A stretch of DNA of 36,545 nt from assembly GCA_964441335.1 (NCBI GenBank), contig CAYTUI010000012.1, positions 1 to 36,545 on the forward strand, read 5' to 3'. This document shows positions 1 to 11,600 of this stretch, in pieces. The position numbers and the translations under genes are program-made. Numbering within the stretch: position 1 is the first letter of the stretch; the number at the start of each line of letters is the position of its first letter. Origin of the DNA: CAYTUI01 sp964441335. GTDB taxonomy: Bacteria; Patescibacteriota; Patescibacteriia; UBA1558; 2-01-FULL-52-15. The notes below the pieces were generated by a model. The model was not told where the DNA came from. It made no database searches and worked only from the letters and a program-made list of their open reading frames with translations.

Positions 1-750
1 ACCGAGAGCGGGCGGGAAGTCAGCAGTATCAACGTGGCGGTTTCTCTAATGTATGTTATTGGCCCAATCATTGCCGGCAGTTTGATAGCTTGGGGCGGAT
101 TTGGTTGGCTATTTTCAGTTGTATCCATAATTTTTTTGCTTTCCAATATTCCTTTATTGACTACCAAAGAGAGATATCGCCGTCATAGTTTTTCTTACCG
201 AGAATCTTTCAAAACTTTATTTCAGGGACTTCGTCAGAAAGCTTTGATCTCATACTTGGGTTATGCGGAGGAAGTTGCCCTAATTATAATCTGGCCAATT
301 TTTATTTCAGTTATTGTTAAAGATAATCTGGAAGTCGGTTTAATTATGGGCTTCAGTATTATGGCTTCAATTGTCATCTCAATATTAGCCGGGCGGTTTG
401 TAGATAATTATAGTAAACATAAGATTCTGCGTTTTAGTTCAATTTCTCACGCTTTGATCTGGTTCTTAAGAGTTTTGGTCACAACTGCTTTTGGAGTTTT
501 TGTGGTTAATACATTATCTGCTCTGGCAAAGAATGTAATCGGTATTGCTTTAACGGCCCAGACTTATAAAAAAGTTCATGATGGGCGTATCATGAGTTTG
601 GTGGTGGCTTTTGAATCAACTTTGGTGATTGGTAAATTAGTGATGATGGCTTTTTTTGGCATAGTTTTTTACTTTGTGGCAGATTTGCGCTTATCTTTTG
701 ATATCAGCTTTATTGCTTCTGGTCTAAGTTCTCTATTATATATGTTGTGA
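1..750 (+). CDS. MFS-type transporter, C-terminal part (5' end outside window)
   Basis: The reading frame is open from base 1, so the gene begins before the window; the GTG at 34 is only an internal codon. The visible 249 residues contain about six or seven hydrophobic helices separated by short basic loops, for example a GPIIAGSLIAWGGF-type helix and a loop carrying GRFVDNYSKHK, which resembles the conserved inter-helix loop of major facilitator proteins. This is the size expected for the second half to two thirds of a 12-helix MFS carrier in the cytoplasmic membrane. The substrate cannot be told. The stop codon TGA overlaps the ATG of rsmA (TGATG), so the two genes are probably translationally coupled. 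Family assignment is moderately sure and rests on topology and loop pattern only. Confidence 0.7.
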   Translation, partial: TESGREVSSINVAVSLMYVIGPIIAGSLIAWGGFGWLFSVVSIIFLLSNIPLLTTKERYRRHSFSYRESFKTLFQGLRQKALISYLGYAEEVALIIIWPIFISVIVKDNLEVGLIMGFSIMASIVISILAGRFVDNYSKHKILRFSSISHALIWFLRVLVTTAFGVFVVNTLSALAKNVIGIALTAQTYKKVHDGRIMSLVVAFESTLVIGKLVMMAFFGIVFYFVADLRLSFDISFIASGLSSLLYML

Positions 751-1631
751 TGAATTTATTTGAAGAGACAAAGTATTTGTTGACAAAATATAAAATAAAT
801 CCGGATACTGATCGGGGGCAGAATTTTTTAATTTCTGAAAAATCTTTGGACGCCATTGTGAAAGCCGGCGATTTGTCAGCTGACGATATGGTTATGGAAG
901 TTGGTAGTGGATTAGGAACCATGACAGTTAAAGTGGCTGCTCAAGCTGGGCGAGTAATAAGTTTTGAAAGTGATAGACGGTTAAAGGAGCTTTTAGAAAA
1001 ACTTAGGCAGACTAACACTAACTTGGAAATATTTTTTGACGATTTTTTGAAGGTAGATTTTGAGTATATTAAACAGCATCTGGCATTGCAAACCGACGGC
1101 GCATATAAAGTGGTAGCTAATATACCCTATTATATAACCGGTAAGTTGATTGAACATATTTTAAGTTTTCCTTTGTTGCCTTCGCTCATGATATTACTGG
1201 TTCAGAAAGAAGTGGGAGAAAAAATTGTGGCTAAACCCGGCGATTATAGTAAACAATCTTTAGGGGTGCAGTTTTATGGTCGGCCGTCGTTGGTGGGGAA
1301 AATTGCGGCTGATAATTTTTGGCCTAAGCCGGCGGTGGAATCGGTTATTTTAAAAATTGAAGACATTCATCACTGGAATTATTCCGAAGATGAACAGACT
1401 GTTTGGCGTTTAATCAGAATGGGATTTAGTTCCAAGCGCAAGAAATTGATAAATAATTTGGCGGCCGGTCTGCAATGGGATAAGAAGGTAGTCGCTGATT
1501 GCCTGCAACAAGTTAACATTGACCCAAATTTGCGGGCGCAGGATGTGACGCTGGAGCAGTGGCTGATAATGACCGCGAGCACGGAGAAACGTAAGAACGA
1601 AAGAACAGAGAGTCGTCCTTCGGTTCTTTAG
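750..1631 (+). CDS. rsmA: 16S rRNA (adenine1518-N6/adenine1519-N6)-dimethyltransferase
   Basis: This is RsmA/KsgA, which dimethylates two adjacent adenines in the 3'-terminal helix 45 of 16S rRNA using S-adenosylmethionine, late in small-subunit assembly. Seen: the N-terminal GQNFLISEKSLD segment, SAM motif I MEVGSGLGT (residues 49-57), an acidic residue after FES, and the catalytic NIPYYIT motif (124-130, family NLPYxI/T). About 293 residues is normal length. I chose the ATG at 750, which overlaps the TGA of the transporter; a GTG at 747 is also in frame. The last 15 or so residues (EKRKNERTES and beyond) are encoded by the edge of a tandem 8-bp repeat array that runs past the stop, so the C-terminus looks as if it has been rewritten by repeat growth. 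Confidence 0.95.
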   Translation: MNLFEETKYLLTKYKINPDTDRGQNFLISEKSLDAIVKAGDLSADDMVMEVGSGLGTMTVKVAAQAGRVISFESDRRLKELLEKLRQTNTNLEIFFDDFLKVDFEYIKQHLALQTDGAYKVVANIPYYITGKLIEHILSFPLLPSLMILLVQKEVGEKIVAKPGDYSKQSLGVQFYGRPSLVGKIAADNFWPKPAVESVILKIEDIHHWNYSEDEQTVWRLIRMGFSSKRKKLINNLAAGLQWDKKVVADCLQQVNIDPNLRAQDVTLEQWLIMTASTEKRKNERTESRPSVL

Positions 1632-1686
1632 TTCTTACGTTCTTTAGTTCTTTAGTTTCTCTGTTCTTACGTTCTTCAGTTCTTCA
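1584..1686. repeat. Octamer tandem array with hairpin arm at rsmA 3' end
   Basis: Eight consecutive 8-bp units of the form GTTCTTNN (one unit GTTTCTCT) run from 1623 to 1686. The stretch 1584-1611, inside the end of rsmA, carries the reverse-complement words (GAGAAAC, GTAAGAAC, GAAAGAAC), so the two parts can fold into a long imperfect hairpin around CGTCCTTCGG. The rsmA stop TAG (1629-1631) spans the boundary of the first two units. There is no trailing T-run, so it is not a classic intrinsic terminator, but it could still act as a 3'-end hairpin. Confidence 0.8.
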
Positions 1687-1707
1687 GTCACTATGTGAAC
1701 AACTCCT

Positions 1708-1737
1708 TTGGCGGTGGAAGTCAAAATGTGCTATAAT
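1708..1737 (+). promoter_or_regulatory. Extended -10 promoter for the TSP3-repeat protein and giant-protein operon
   Basis: TGcTATAAT at 1729-1737 is a perfect extended -10; TTGGCG at 1708-1713 is a possible -35 with an 18-bp spacer. Transcription would start near 1744, about 15 bases before the ATG at 1759, and no Shine-Dalgarno sequence is visible. Confidence 0.65.
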
Positions 1738-1758
1738 ATATAAAGTTTTTTATAAACC

Positions 1759-2568
1759 ATGCTCCCCAAAGAACAGCCAAAATATTACTCACAGCCAGTA
1801 TCACCTAATGAGGCGACTCCTGAAGCTTGGTCGCAGACCGATGAGTCATCAGAGACGGTTTCAGATGACTATCGTTATCCTGTGAAGCAACGTCGAGATG
1901 TCACCACCAAGTTAGTAATTGGTTTGATAGTAATTTTTGGCGTGGTCTGTCTAGGTATAGGCGGTTGGATTTTAAAAGCTAACGTTACCGACCCTTTTAA
2001 GATAGATTTAACCCAAAGCGGTATCAGTAATGTGCTGGTCAATGATGATAGCCAGCTTAAAGAAGCTCTGAAATTAAAAGATACTGACGCTGACGGACTT
2101 AACGATTATCAGGAAGTTTATACTTATAACACTAGCCCATACCTTAGAGATACAGATTCTGACGGCATTCCTGACGGCACCGAGATTAGTCAGGGTAAGG
2201 ATCCTAATTGCGCCGAAGGCGAGACTTGTCGGGGTGTTAGGTTATTAACGCCGGACACTAAATTATCAGACATTTTTCCGCAATTTTCTCCGACTGACAG
2301 CTCCTTAAAGGATAAAACGCTACTGGAATTTCGGCAGATTTTGATAGATAGCGGTCTGGATGCCAATACTGTGGCCAGCTTTACTGATGATTTTCTACTG
2401 TTGGTTCTGCAGTCAGTGATTGAAGCCGAAGACACCGGGACGGTTGATCTTCAAAGCTTAGACGAACAAGAAATTAGGCAATTTATGATAGACGTGGGTC
2501 TGCAACCGGATGAAGTAAATAAAATTCCGCCCGACCAACTGAAGGAGTTAATTAAAGTACTTCTATAA
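1759..2568 (+). CDS. Membrane-anchored protein with thrombospondin type 3 calcium-binding repeats
   Basis: A 269-residue protein with a hydrophilic N-terminus (1-50), one membrane segment (about 51-73) and an outside domain. Two acidic repeats, DTDADGLNDYQE (108-119) and DTDSDGIPDGTE (131-142), are textbook TSP3/EF-hand-like calcium loops; two cysteines follow (CAEGETC, 151-157). The C-terminal 80 residues look helical and end in a pattern of LDEQEIRQFMIDVGL and EVNKIPPDQLKELI, resembling small helical bundle repeats. It has its own extended -10 promoter and lies 33 bp before the giant exported protein, so the two are probably co-transcribed. A structural or adhesion role at the cell surface is inferred; no enzyme signature is seen. 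Confidence 0.75.
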   Translation: MLPKEQPKYYSQPVSPNEATPEAWSQTDESSETVSDDYRYPVKQRRDVTTKLVIGLIVIFGVVCLGIGGWILKANVTDPFKIDLTQSGISNVLVNDDSQLKEALKLKDTDADGLNDYQEVYTYNTSPYLRDTDSDGIPDGTEISQGKDPNCAEGETCRGVRLLTPDTKLSDIFPQFSPTDSSLKDKTLLEFRQILIDSGLDANTVASFTDDFLLLVLQSVIEAEDTGTVDLQSLDEQEIRQFMIDVGLQPDEVNKIPPDQLKELIKVLL

Positions 2569-2570
2569 TT

Positions 2571-2598
2571 ATTAAGTATTAAGTATTAATAATTAAGT
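2571..2598. repeat. Heptamer array ATTAAGT x4
   Basis: Four 7-bp units ATTAAGT, ATTAAGT, ATTAATA, ATTAAGT fill the whole gap between the TSP3-repeat gene stop (2568) and the GTG start at 2602. The array occupies the place where a ribosome binding site would be expected. Confidence 0.75.
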
Positions 2599-2601
2599 AA
2601 G

Positions 2602-5600
2602 GTGTCGCTCAAGAAACAATTAATCATTCTTGTTATCGCCAGTGTGACCATAACCGGGTTGGTTTTTGCTTTTGGTAATCGTCAGGCATTAATCGCTGCC
2701 TATGAACCTGTAGGCGCACCTATTGATGGGGCAGAGGTGGCAAGTTCTTTAGGCGGTTCCGCAGGCGGGGCGCCGGTTTCAGATATTCAGACTACTTTTC
2801 AAACGATTTGGCAGAAAATTACCAAGGCTATTGATTGGGCCAATAAACAGACTAAGGTTAATCTTTTAAATTCAGCTTTAAGAACATATCTTAATAACAT
2901 TGCCTATCAGTCGGCTACTTATATTGCTTCCGGCGGACCGGGCGGTAAAAAATTACTGGAACTAAGGGTTCCTAATAAAGTTTTTAAAGATGCCGGCAAT
3001 GCCGCTTTGGGTGATGTTATCGGTCGGCTATCAGACGCTAACTTTAGTCAGTTAGGAATTGATCTTTGCGATCCGTCGGTGGAATTTAAAGCCAGATTAA
3101 CACTGGGCATTATTGATACCGAGGCTCCGGCTCCGCCACGTTGCGATATTAGGAATGTTCAAGAGCAGTGGAAACAATTTGGTAATTCATTGTCTACCGG
3201 CCAGTGGCTTAGTCAAGCGACTATCGGTCTTGACGCCAGTCAAAAAGCCAACTTTATCAGCGGCATTTTTTCACCGGCGCAAAATGATATTGGCGCTTGG
3301 CTAAAATTGAAAAATTTTACGACCCAGAAACAGCAAGAAGCAGTCACTTCGGCCCAGTATGATTTATTAAGATGTCAGGGTTTCCTTAATTCTACGAAGA
3401 TAATTTCCCAGGATATTGTTGCCAGTTGTCAGCAGAATCATCAGATTGATTTGGATGCTCATAATTTAATGTTGCAGGAACAGGAGTTATTAGTCAGTAG
3501 CGACGCGGTTTTTCTTACTGCCGCCAGATTATTTAGAGACACTTTGTACTCAAAATTTTTAAAGAAATTTATTGCCGGCGGGCAATCATTATCCAGTGTT
3601 TATGGCTTGTTTACCAATGAGGGCGATAATGTCGGTACTTTAAGACAAACGTTGCTGGATAAGTTGCGTGGTAATGTTGATTTGCGCCGCGGCAATGCTA
3701 CTGATTTTCAAGCGCAGTTTCAAACCACCGAACTTAAGAGTCTTGATGATTATGGTTATTTAGATGAATTGGGTACCTGCCCTCAAGATAGAGCTTTGGC
3801 CAGTCAAAATAATTGTACTATTGATCAGGGCATGTTGGCGGCTATTACCAATAATGAAACAGTGGCCGAGGCCATTGATAATGGTCATCTAAATCCCAAC
3901 GGTACATTGATTTCCTATTTGAATATGGCGCAAAACGGCAGTAAAGATTGTTATTTGACCGGTTATTGTTATAGCAATTTGGCAAAGCTCCGAAGTTATA
4001 GAATCCTGCCTTTGGGCTGGGAGATTGCCGCTTCTTTAAGTCCGGTTGGTAATCCGCGGACTTTGAAAGAAGTTATTGATTGCTATGATAATGGTCCCGG
4101 CTGTGTCATAACAAATCCGGCTGATAATATCTTCTATAAATTAATTGATCCGAATTGGGTTTTGACGGCGCCGATTGCGCAATGTAAAGCTTTGGTTAAC
4201 GGTCCGCAGTTGCAGGATGTTATTACTAACCAAAGACAGCAGGTGTGTACTGATCACCCGCAATGTTTATCCGAAGACGGGCAGGGCAATTGTATCGGTG
4301 GTTATGGCTATTGCACTAAGGAGTCTAATATTTGGCGGTTCTCCGGCACGCAATGCCAAGAAGAGTTCGCGTCCTGTAAAGTTTTTGACGACTCTGATAC
4401 CGGCGCCAGATATACTTTTCTGTCAGACACAGTCCAAAAATGCAGTCCTGATCAGGCCGGCTGTCAGTGGTATAGTTTGTCTAAAACAAATTTTGGCACA
4501 GATGATTTACCGGCAATTGATTGGAATCCTAATGACCGAATTTATTTAAATAATAACGCTCTGGAATGTCCGACCGAGGCCGCCGGCTGTAGCGAATTTA
4601 TTGACCCGGAAACGACTGGGGTCAATTTACTGACTAACGGTAATTTTAACGACTATACTTTAAATAGCGCGACTGATTTTAGCGTGCCTGATTGGCTTGA
4701 TGATGATAAGCCAGATGAGTTTGCCGGTTGGACAGCTAATGGCGTAAGTTTTGATCTTTTTACCACCAGGGATGAGTCCTATTTTGGCCTTAACGGCTTG
4801 CGCATGGTTAATGACGGTCAGCTGACCGCTACAGCCATGACCGGAATACTGCATGATCAGACAGTCACTTTGTCCTGGTATGCCAAAGCGGCTAACACTT
4901 GTCAGACCCGAGCTTCTATCGGCTCTTTGTCTACGTCTGCGGTGTCAGCCGATGTTAATCTGACGGATAATTGGCAAAGGTTCCAGATGAGCTTAACTTA
5001 TGGGCCGGATAACGGTGATCAAATAGCCACAGTCTTCTTAGAATCGCGGGCGGCCTGTGGCAATATTTATGTTGATGGCGTTAAATTGGAAAAAGGCTCC
5101 TCGGCCTCTTCTTATAGCGAGTACGGTGAAAATGGTCAGATATATTTGAACGGTACTCGCGTCAGTTGCAGTCAGGAAGAAGTTGGTTGCGCTCTATACA
5201 CGCCGGTTAACGGCGACCCGGTAGTACCCGGAGTGATAACAGAAAATGATATCTGCCCTAGCGAGTGTTTGGGCTATGAATCTTTCTTACAGCTGGCCAA
5301 TTCTTTTGACTTAATGGAAAATGCCTCAACGCCCAATGAGTCTGTAAATTTAATTCCGGCGACTGCCGCCAATTGTCCGGCCGTTGATGTTAATTGCCAA
5401 GAGTTTACTAACTTGGATGAAGTGGCGGCTGGTGGCGAAGGCAGACATTATTACAGCTTTGTCAGGCAGTGTGTTAAGGATGAAGGTTTGGGAGTGACTT
5501 ATTATACTTTAGAAGGTAGTGATACCGCAGGCTTCCAGGTGCGAACTTGGCAAGTATTGCCAAGTAATTTAGAGATAACTAATGGCACCGTTTTTAATCA

Positions 5601-8600
5601 ACCTAATAATTCCACCTTACCTGATGGAACAGTGATTGCAGATAACGGCATAGCTGGGGATGTTGGTCCTTGTACCAACATTGACGTCGGCGGTACAGTC
5701 TGCACTGATACCCCAGCAACTGCTGCCGCCTGTTTGGCCAGTGAGGTGGGTATTAATCCAAATTGTCGAGAGTTTTTCGATCTGGACGGCAACCCGCATT
5801 ATCGATTGCAGGATAAGGTTATTTTTGCCAGCGCTGATTGTCATCCTTTACGCCGCACAGAATCAGGGACAATTTATAGCGGTATAGATAAAGACAGTCA
5901 TCTTTGCGGTTTGGCCAGTGTTGGTTGTTCCGAGTATCGGGGTAATCAGGGTAATAATTTAAGAACAGTTTTTGCCGATACTTTTGAGCGGACGCCGGTA
6001 ACTTATGATCCTTGGACTGGCAATATTACTTTATCTAATGAAGCTGTCAGCCAGGGCGGTCATTCACTACAATTTTCCGGCGACTCGGCCACCAGACCTG
6101 TTGGCGGACAAATCGTGGCTGAACGTGAATACTATCTAAGTTTCTGGGCAAAGAATAATGACGCTGACACTAATATTTCCTTTAGACTGGGTCAGGCGAC
6201 AGAAACAAAATGTAATAGCAGTACCTGTGATTTTGCCGGCATTAATATTCCGGTAGCCACCGATTGGCAACTTTATAAGACCGGACCTTTATATATTGAT
6301 GAGGTCTTAACGCCGGATAATATAAATTTGGTTTTGACAGCCAATAAGTCTTTCATTTTTGACAATGTGATTTTGAAGGAAGCTGTTAGCAATTTGTATT
6401 TAATAAAGAATACTTGGAACACGCCCAACTCTTGTGATCAGCCCTATGTCGGAGCGATGCTCGGTTGCCAGGCCTATCAATCTTCAGAAGGTTCAGTGGT
6501 GAATCTAAAATCTTTCTCACAAATTTGCCGTCAGGAAGCAGTTGGTTGTCAGGCCGTTATTAATACCCATAACTCCAATAGTCCTTATCAGCAAACCTGG
6601 CATCAGGGCGATCCTTCGCAGATAACTGTGTCAGCCGACAACCTTGATTATATTGTTGTTGATCAGGATAAATTTTGTTCAACCACTTACCAGGGTTGTA
6701 GCCTATTAGGTAAACCGCAAATTGATCGTAGCGTGCCTGATTTTGATCCCGGTTACGCATCCCAATATAGTAACGTTTATTTGATCAATGATCCGGACAC
6801 TTATGATCAGGTTCTTTGTTCAGCTGAAGGCTTATTCTGTCGTGAATATGTTGATTCGCAGGGACGCTCCAGCTTCTTTAAAGATCCTGGGGACAGAACT
6901 TGTACTTACCGTGAGGCAGTGAATATTGCCGGCACCTTATATACAGGTTGGTTTAAGACTAACACTTTGGAAATGGGGCAGATCGCCGAGGGTTGTTCAT
7001 CTGACGGCATTCCGCCTTTTGGACAATCTGATTTTCAAATTACCGAATATGTTGACAACGCTTATGACGGCTGGGTTGGCACTTGTCCGGCCGGTCAGAA
7101 TATGTGTACTGAATATGTTGATGGCAAAAAATCACAGGGGACTAGCCATTTAAGTAATGCTAATTTTGTTTCCGGGCTTGATGGCTGGAATAGTTATATT
7201 GATTTTGGCAATACCGCTCCCATTCCGATTATTCTCAATGCTTTAGAAGGTCAGGCTACCCTAATAACCAACCCTTATGGCTTGACCCAAATATTTCAGA
7301 GCTCTAATTATTTTAGTCCGGCTATTAGTAACTCCGATACCTACACTTTATCGGCTAGTGTTAAGATTAATGATTTTCAGGTAGATGCCGCTAAACAGAG
7401 TTACGCCGGTATTCAGTTGCGTTGTTTTTGGGATAGTCCAGATGATATTGATTATTGCGGTACGATTGATTATTCCGTTGGTTTCGGATCTGTTAATTTG
7501 GATTTGAGTTCACCGTGTCAAACGGACGATGATTGTAGCGGTCCCCAAGTTTGTTATAAGCGCTCAATTGGCTATTGTGAAAACAGTACCACCGGAGATT
7601 TAACAATGGATGTTTGCAAAACTGATGCCGATTGTGACGGCGGTTATAGCTGTCACGCGGAACCATATAATGGCGCTGTTTCATTTACCTCCGCTGGGCA
7701 AAGACGCGATCACGATGGAAATTTCCAAGTTAATGCCGACCTTGATGCCAGTCTGCGTAATCAATGGCAATCGTTGCATGTTTCCGCTGATTTAGGTGGA
7801 GTTTCAGAGGGTGACGAACTGATTATGTGTTACGCCGCTTTAACCGTAAAGAATAATGGCCCGGAGTTTACTGCTCCTCCGGACCCCGGCGGTAATTCCG
7901 AGGTTGACTTTAAGGATATTAATTTAAGAAAGTCGCAATCATACTTCTATATTAACGACCAACAATTGGATGTCGGTTCTTGTAATGGTTTGGTCAGTGA
8001 AAAAGCTGGTTGCGTACTCTTTAATGATGTTTCTAACACGATAAAAAATTACAATACTTATTTAACCTATCGGGCCAGCGATAGAGTAAGCGGTCAACCG
8101 GTGTCGCCTGTTGTCTGCGATCCTAATTCTTCCGATCCAACTCTACAAACCTGCACTAATGACGCCAATGCTATTATTAAAGTTCAGCGCGATAGAGATT
8201 GCAGTGAATGGTTGTCCTGTCGTAGTAGTATGGAAATTTTTGATTCGCAAACCAATAGTACCAGACAGGTTTGTAACCAGTTGGGTTTATGCAACGAATA
8301 CAGCAGTAGCGCCGATCTTCTGCATTGCGCTAATTGGATAGACGGCAGTGTCAGAAAATTAAGTTATGGAGAATATGTAACTAGGGACACTTCTTTTGAA
8401 GGTATAGACTATTCCGGTTATTCGCTTTATAACAGCTATCCGGTAGACGGTTTGCAGATAATTGATGTCAGTATAAATGCTGACGGCACCGGTCCTCGTG
8501 AGGGTAGCCCAGATTATAGGTTGGTTAAGACCATTACTTGTGACTCTACTTCGTACCCGGCTTGTGGTAGTCCGGCCAGTAATTATGGCGATCTAGCATG

Positions 8601-11600
8601 TGGACCTAAAGATTTAAGTGGCAGCTTTACCGGCGCAGTCTTTTTGGCGCCGAACCCGACTTGTGTTTTGGGCGTTGATGGTAGCCGCTTTGATCTGAAG
8701 TCGCCCTATGTAATTGATCAGACGGCTAGAGGTTATGCCGAAGAAGATGGCCCCTTCCCCAGCTCGGTTGTCAGCGGTGGCTCCGGTGGCGTGCGCAAAT
8801 TGAAATTCGGTTTCCAAAGTGCTAATGTCTGTAACAATTCAGTAGCCTCCTGCGAATTGGGTTATTATAAGATGCAGTATGGAGCCAGCGGTTCGGCTGT
8901 TAAATATTTCTCTATAGATGGGCAGTTGGATGCCGCCGTAGTGCCAACTTGTATTTGTGGTGGCGGTGCTTTGGATGGGTTTAGTTGTAAGAATGAAGAC
9001 TCTAATGGTAACGGGACTGTGGAAGCCGAAGAAAGATGTCCACAAGATGGCAGTCCGACACTACTTCGTCGTAGTGAAAGTTATCTTAATTGGCCGGGTT
9101 ATTGTCTGGAAAAAGATTTTGGCACGCCGATTAACGGTTCCGGTAATGAGTACGCCTGTCTGACTTGGTTGCCGGTTGATGCCGCTCCGGGCGGAACTGA
9201 TTTCTTTAATCAAAATCGGGAAGCCGGTTATTCAATGAAGGCACCGGTTTATACTTGTTTAGAAATGAGTCTGAAAGAGATTAGGACAGCCGCGAAGACT
9301 TATTGTATTGATTCGTCTACGGATTTGAATCGCTATGAGGCTTATAATTCTAACGGTGATAAATTAGGCAACCTAAGAACTGTCAAAGCCAGAACTTATG
9401 TCGGGGACGCGAGTTTCGCTGGGTCTACGAGTGGCTGTGATTCTGGTTTGGGAGGTAGGGATTCTAGAGTTATGGTGGCGCCCAAATTAGGAGTAGACGG
9501 CTGTCAGGGTGAAGATATTGGTATTGACGCTAAAGGCGATCATTATACGGATTATTGCGTAGCTAGCTATGACGGTGTGACTATTTTCTATGCCGACACG
9601 ACGGATTTTAATGACCATTCGTACGATAGAATAGAGTTGGAGTCTAAACCATTTGCTGTTTGCGACGTTATCGCGCAAGCAGTTACTCCGGCCGGAGAAA
9701 ATGCCGCGATTACTAATAGATTTTGGAATAATTATTCCATCAGCCAGTTAAACTTTACAATTAATCAGGATGACGCGCCTTTTGGATCAGCTATACCGGG
9801 CAGTGGCTTTAATCCGCAGGATTTTGAACTGTGGAAGGTTGAAACCACTGGTAAAACGCCGCGTGCCGGCAGTCCTTACGCCTGTAGTAGTTTAAATGGT
9901 TTGTGTGATTTTATCGGCGACACTAAATCAGAAGCTTATATTGAAGGTTGGAAAAACCCCGGTTACCGGGCTGGTGAAACTTATTGGGGACCGGCACCTG
10001 ATGATATGGTTGCTAAAGGAGGCATCTGGAAACTGAAAGAAATTTTTCAGAAAATATTCGGAGTTTATAAATATCAGCCGGGTAACTCCTGCGGGTATGT
10101 CTGTGATGATGGCGCTCATGTCGGTCAATCCTGTGCCAGTGGCGATGATACAGTCTGTGAATTGAGCAGTGAAAATACTTGCGCAGATTATGGTAGTAAA
10201 TGTATAAATTCGGTGTTGGCCGGTCAGAGCTGTAAACCTTGTCCAATCGATTATTCCGGAATAATTATGATGACTCAGAGTCTTTTAGATACCGGCAGAT
10301 GTGTCAGCCAGACTTGGTATGATGGCGCGTTGGGTTGTTTAACGGCTACTGTTGGTATAGTCAGGGATCCGCGCAATGCAGCTTATTTTAATGTTGGCGA
10401 TCCTGATAGCTACTGCCCGGAGAATTATATTTGTAAGCTTAGTGGAGCGCGCTGTGATGAAGATTCGGATTGCACGGGAACTGGTGATACTTGCGTTTCT
10501 AAATTGCGAACCAAAGATCTTGCCCTTGCGGATTGTGCGGTGCCATTGAATGAAGTGGTTTGCAATACGGGCCTTCGTAAATGTACTTGGGGAGCCAAAG
10601 TGTTGCCAGTTTATTGTACGACTAATTCTAATTGCCAGGGTATTAGCAGTGATACCACCACCTACACAAAAATAACTTATAGAGGCGAAGTACTGTATCA
10701 GGGAGATAGCGCTGTTGATGCTTTAAATGCTAAGGCCTCTTGTGAGCCGGCAGGGGTTGCTTATTGTCAGGGCATTGATTTTAATGACAGCTTGGACGAC
10801 GAGTTTATTCCAGGAATGTATATTTCTGATCCTGTTACTTGTCCGGCTGGCGATGATGAATATTGTCGAGCTTCTGGTGTCTGTAAACCGGCCGGAGAGG
10901 TAGAGTATACAGGCGGTATTTGCGATAGAACTGGCTATTTCTGTCAGCAAGATACTGAGTGCCCGGAATATGATGTTGATGATCACCCAACTCCGTGTCA
11001 GCCGCAACCAGGGCCATCTTATGTTAATTACTGCGAATTTAAGCCGGATTCTTACGTTACATTATGCGATCCGGATACTGATATTTTCTGCGCCCCAAAT
11101 TGCAGTACCAATCTGGACGCGGATAATTATAATGCCAGATGTCGTGATAATAGTATCAGGCCGGAAGCCCTGCCTTTGGATGCTACTATGACAGGAGATA
11201 TGGCCGCCTCTAGAGCCAGGGCTGTTCCGGGCGTCTGTAAAGAAGACGAGAGAATAACTTGTCTGCAGGATATTGACTGTTCATCAGTTGGGGGAATGTG
11301 TATAGATATCGTGGATAGCCAAATTACTCAAATTTCGGATAGGGACAGTTCAAAATATTCGGACGCCGCGCATGGACCGTTTATTGCCGCTACAGAATGC
11401 GATCCGCAGACGACTATTTGCAGTCAGGGCGCTTTCCAGACTTTTAGCATAAATAATGTCACCTCCAGCGATATAGTTGTTGAGAATGAAAACTCTTTCT
11501 TAGCTAACCTGACTTTTTACGCCGCGGCTTTTAAGGACCACATGCCACTGCGCTACTTTAAGATAGATTGGGGCGATGGCTCGCCAATCAGTTCCCTCGG

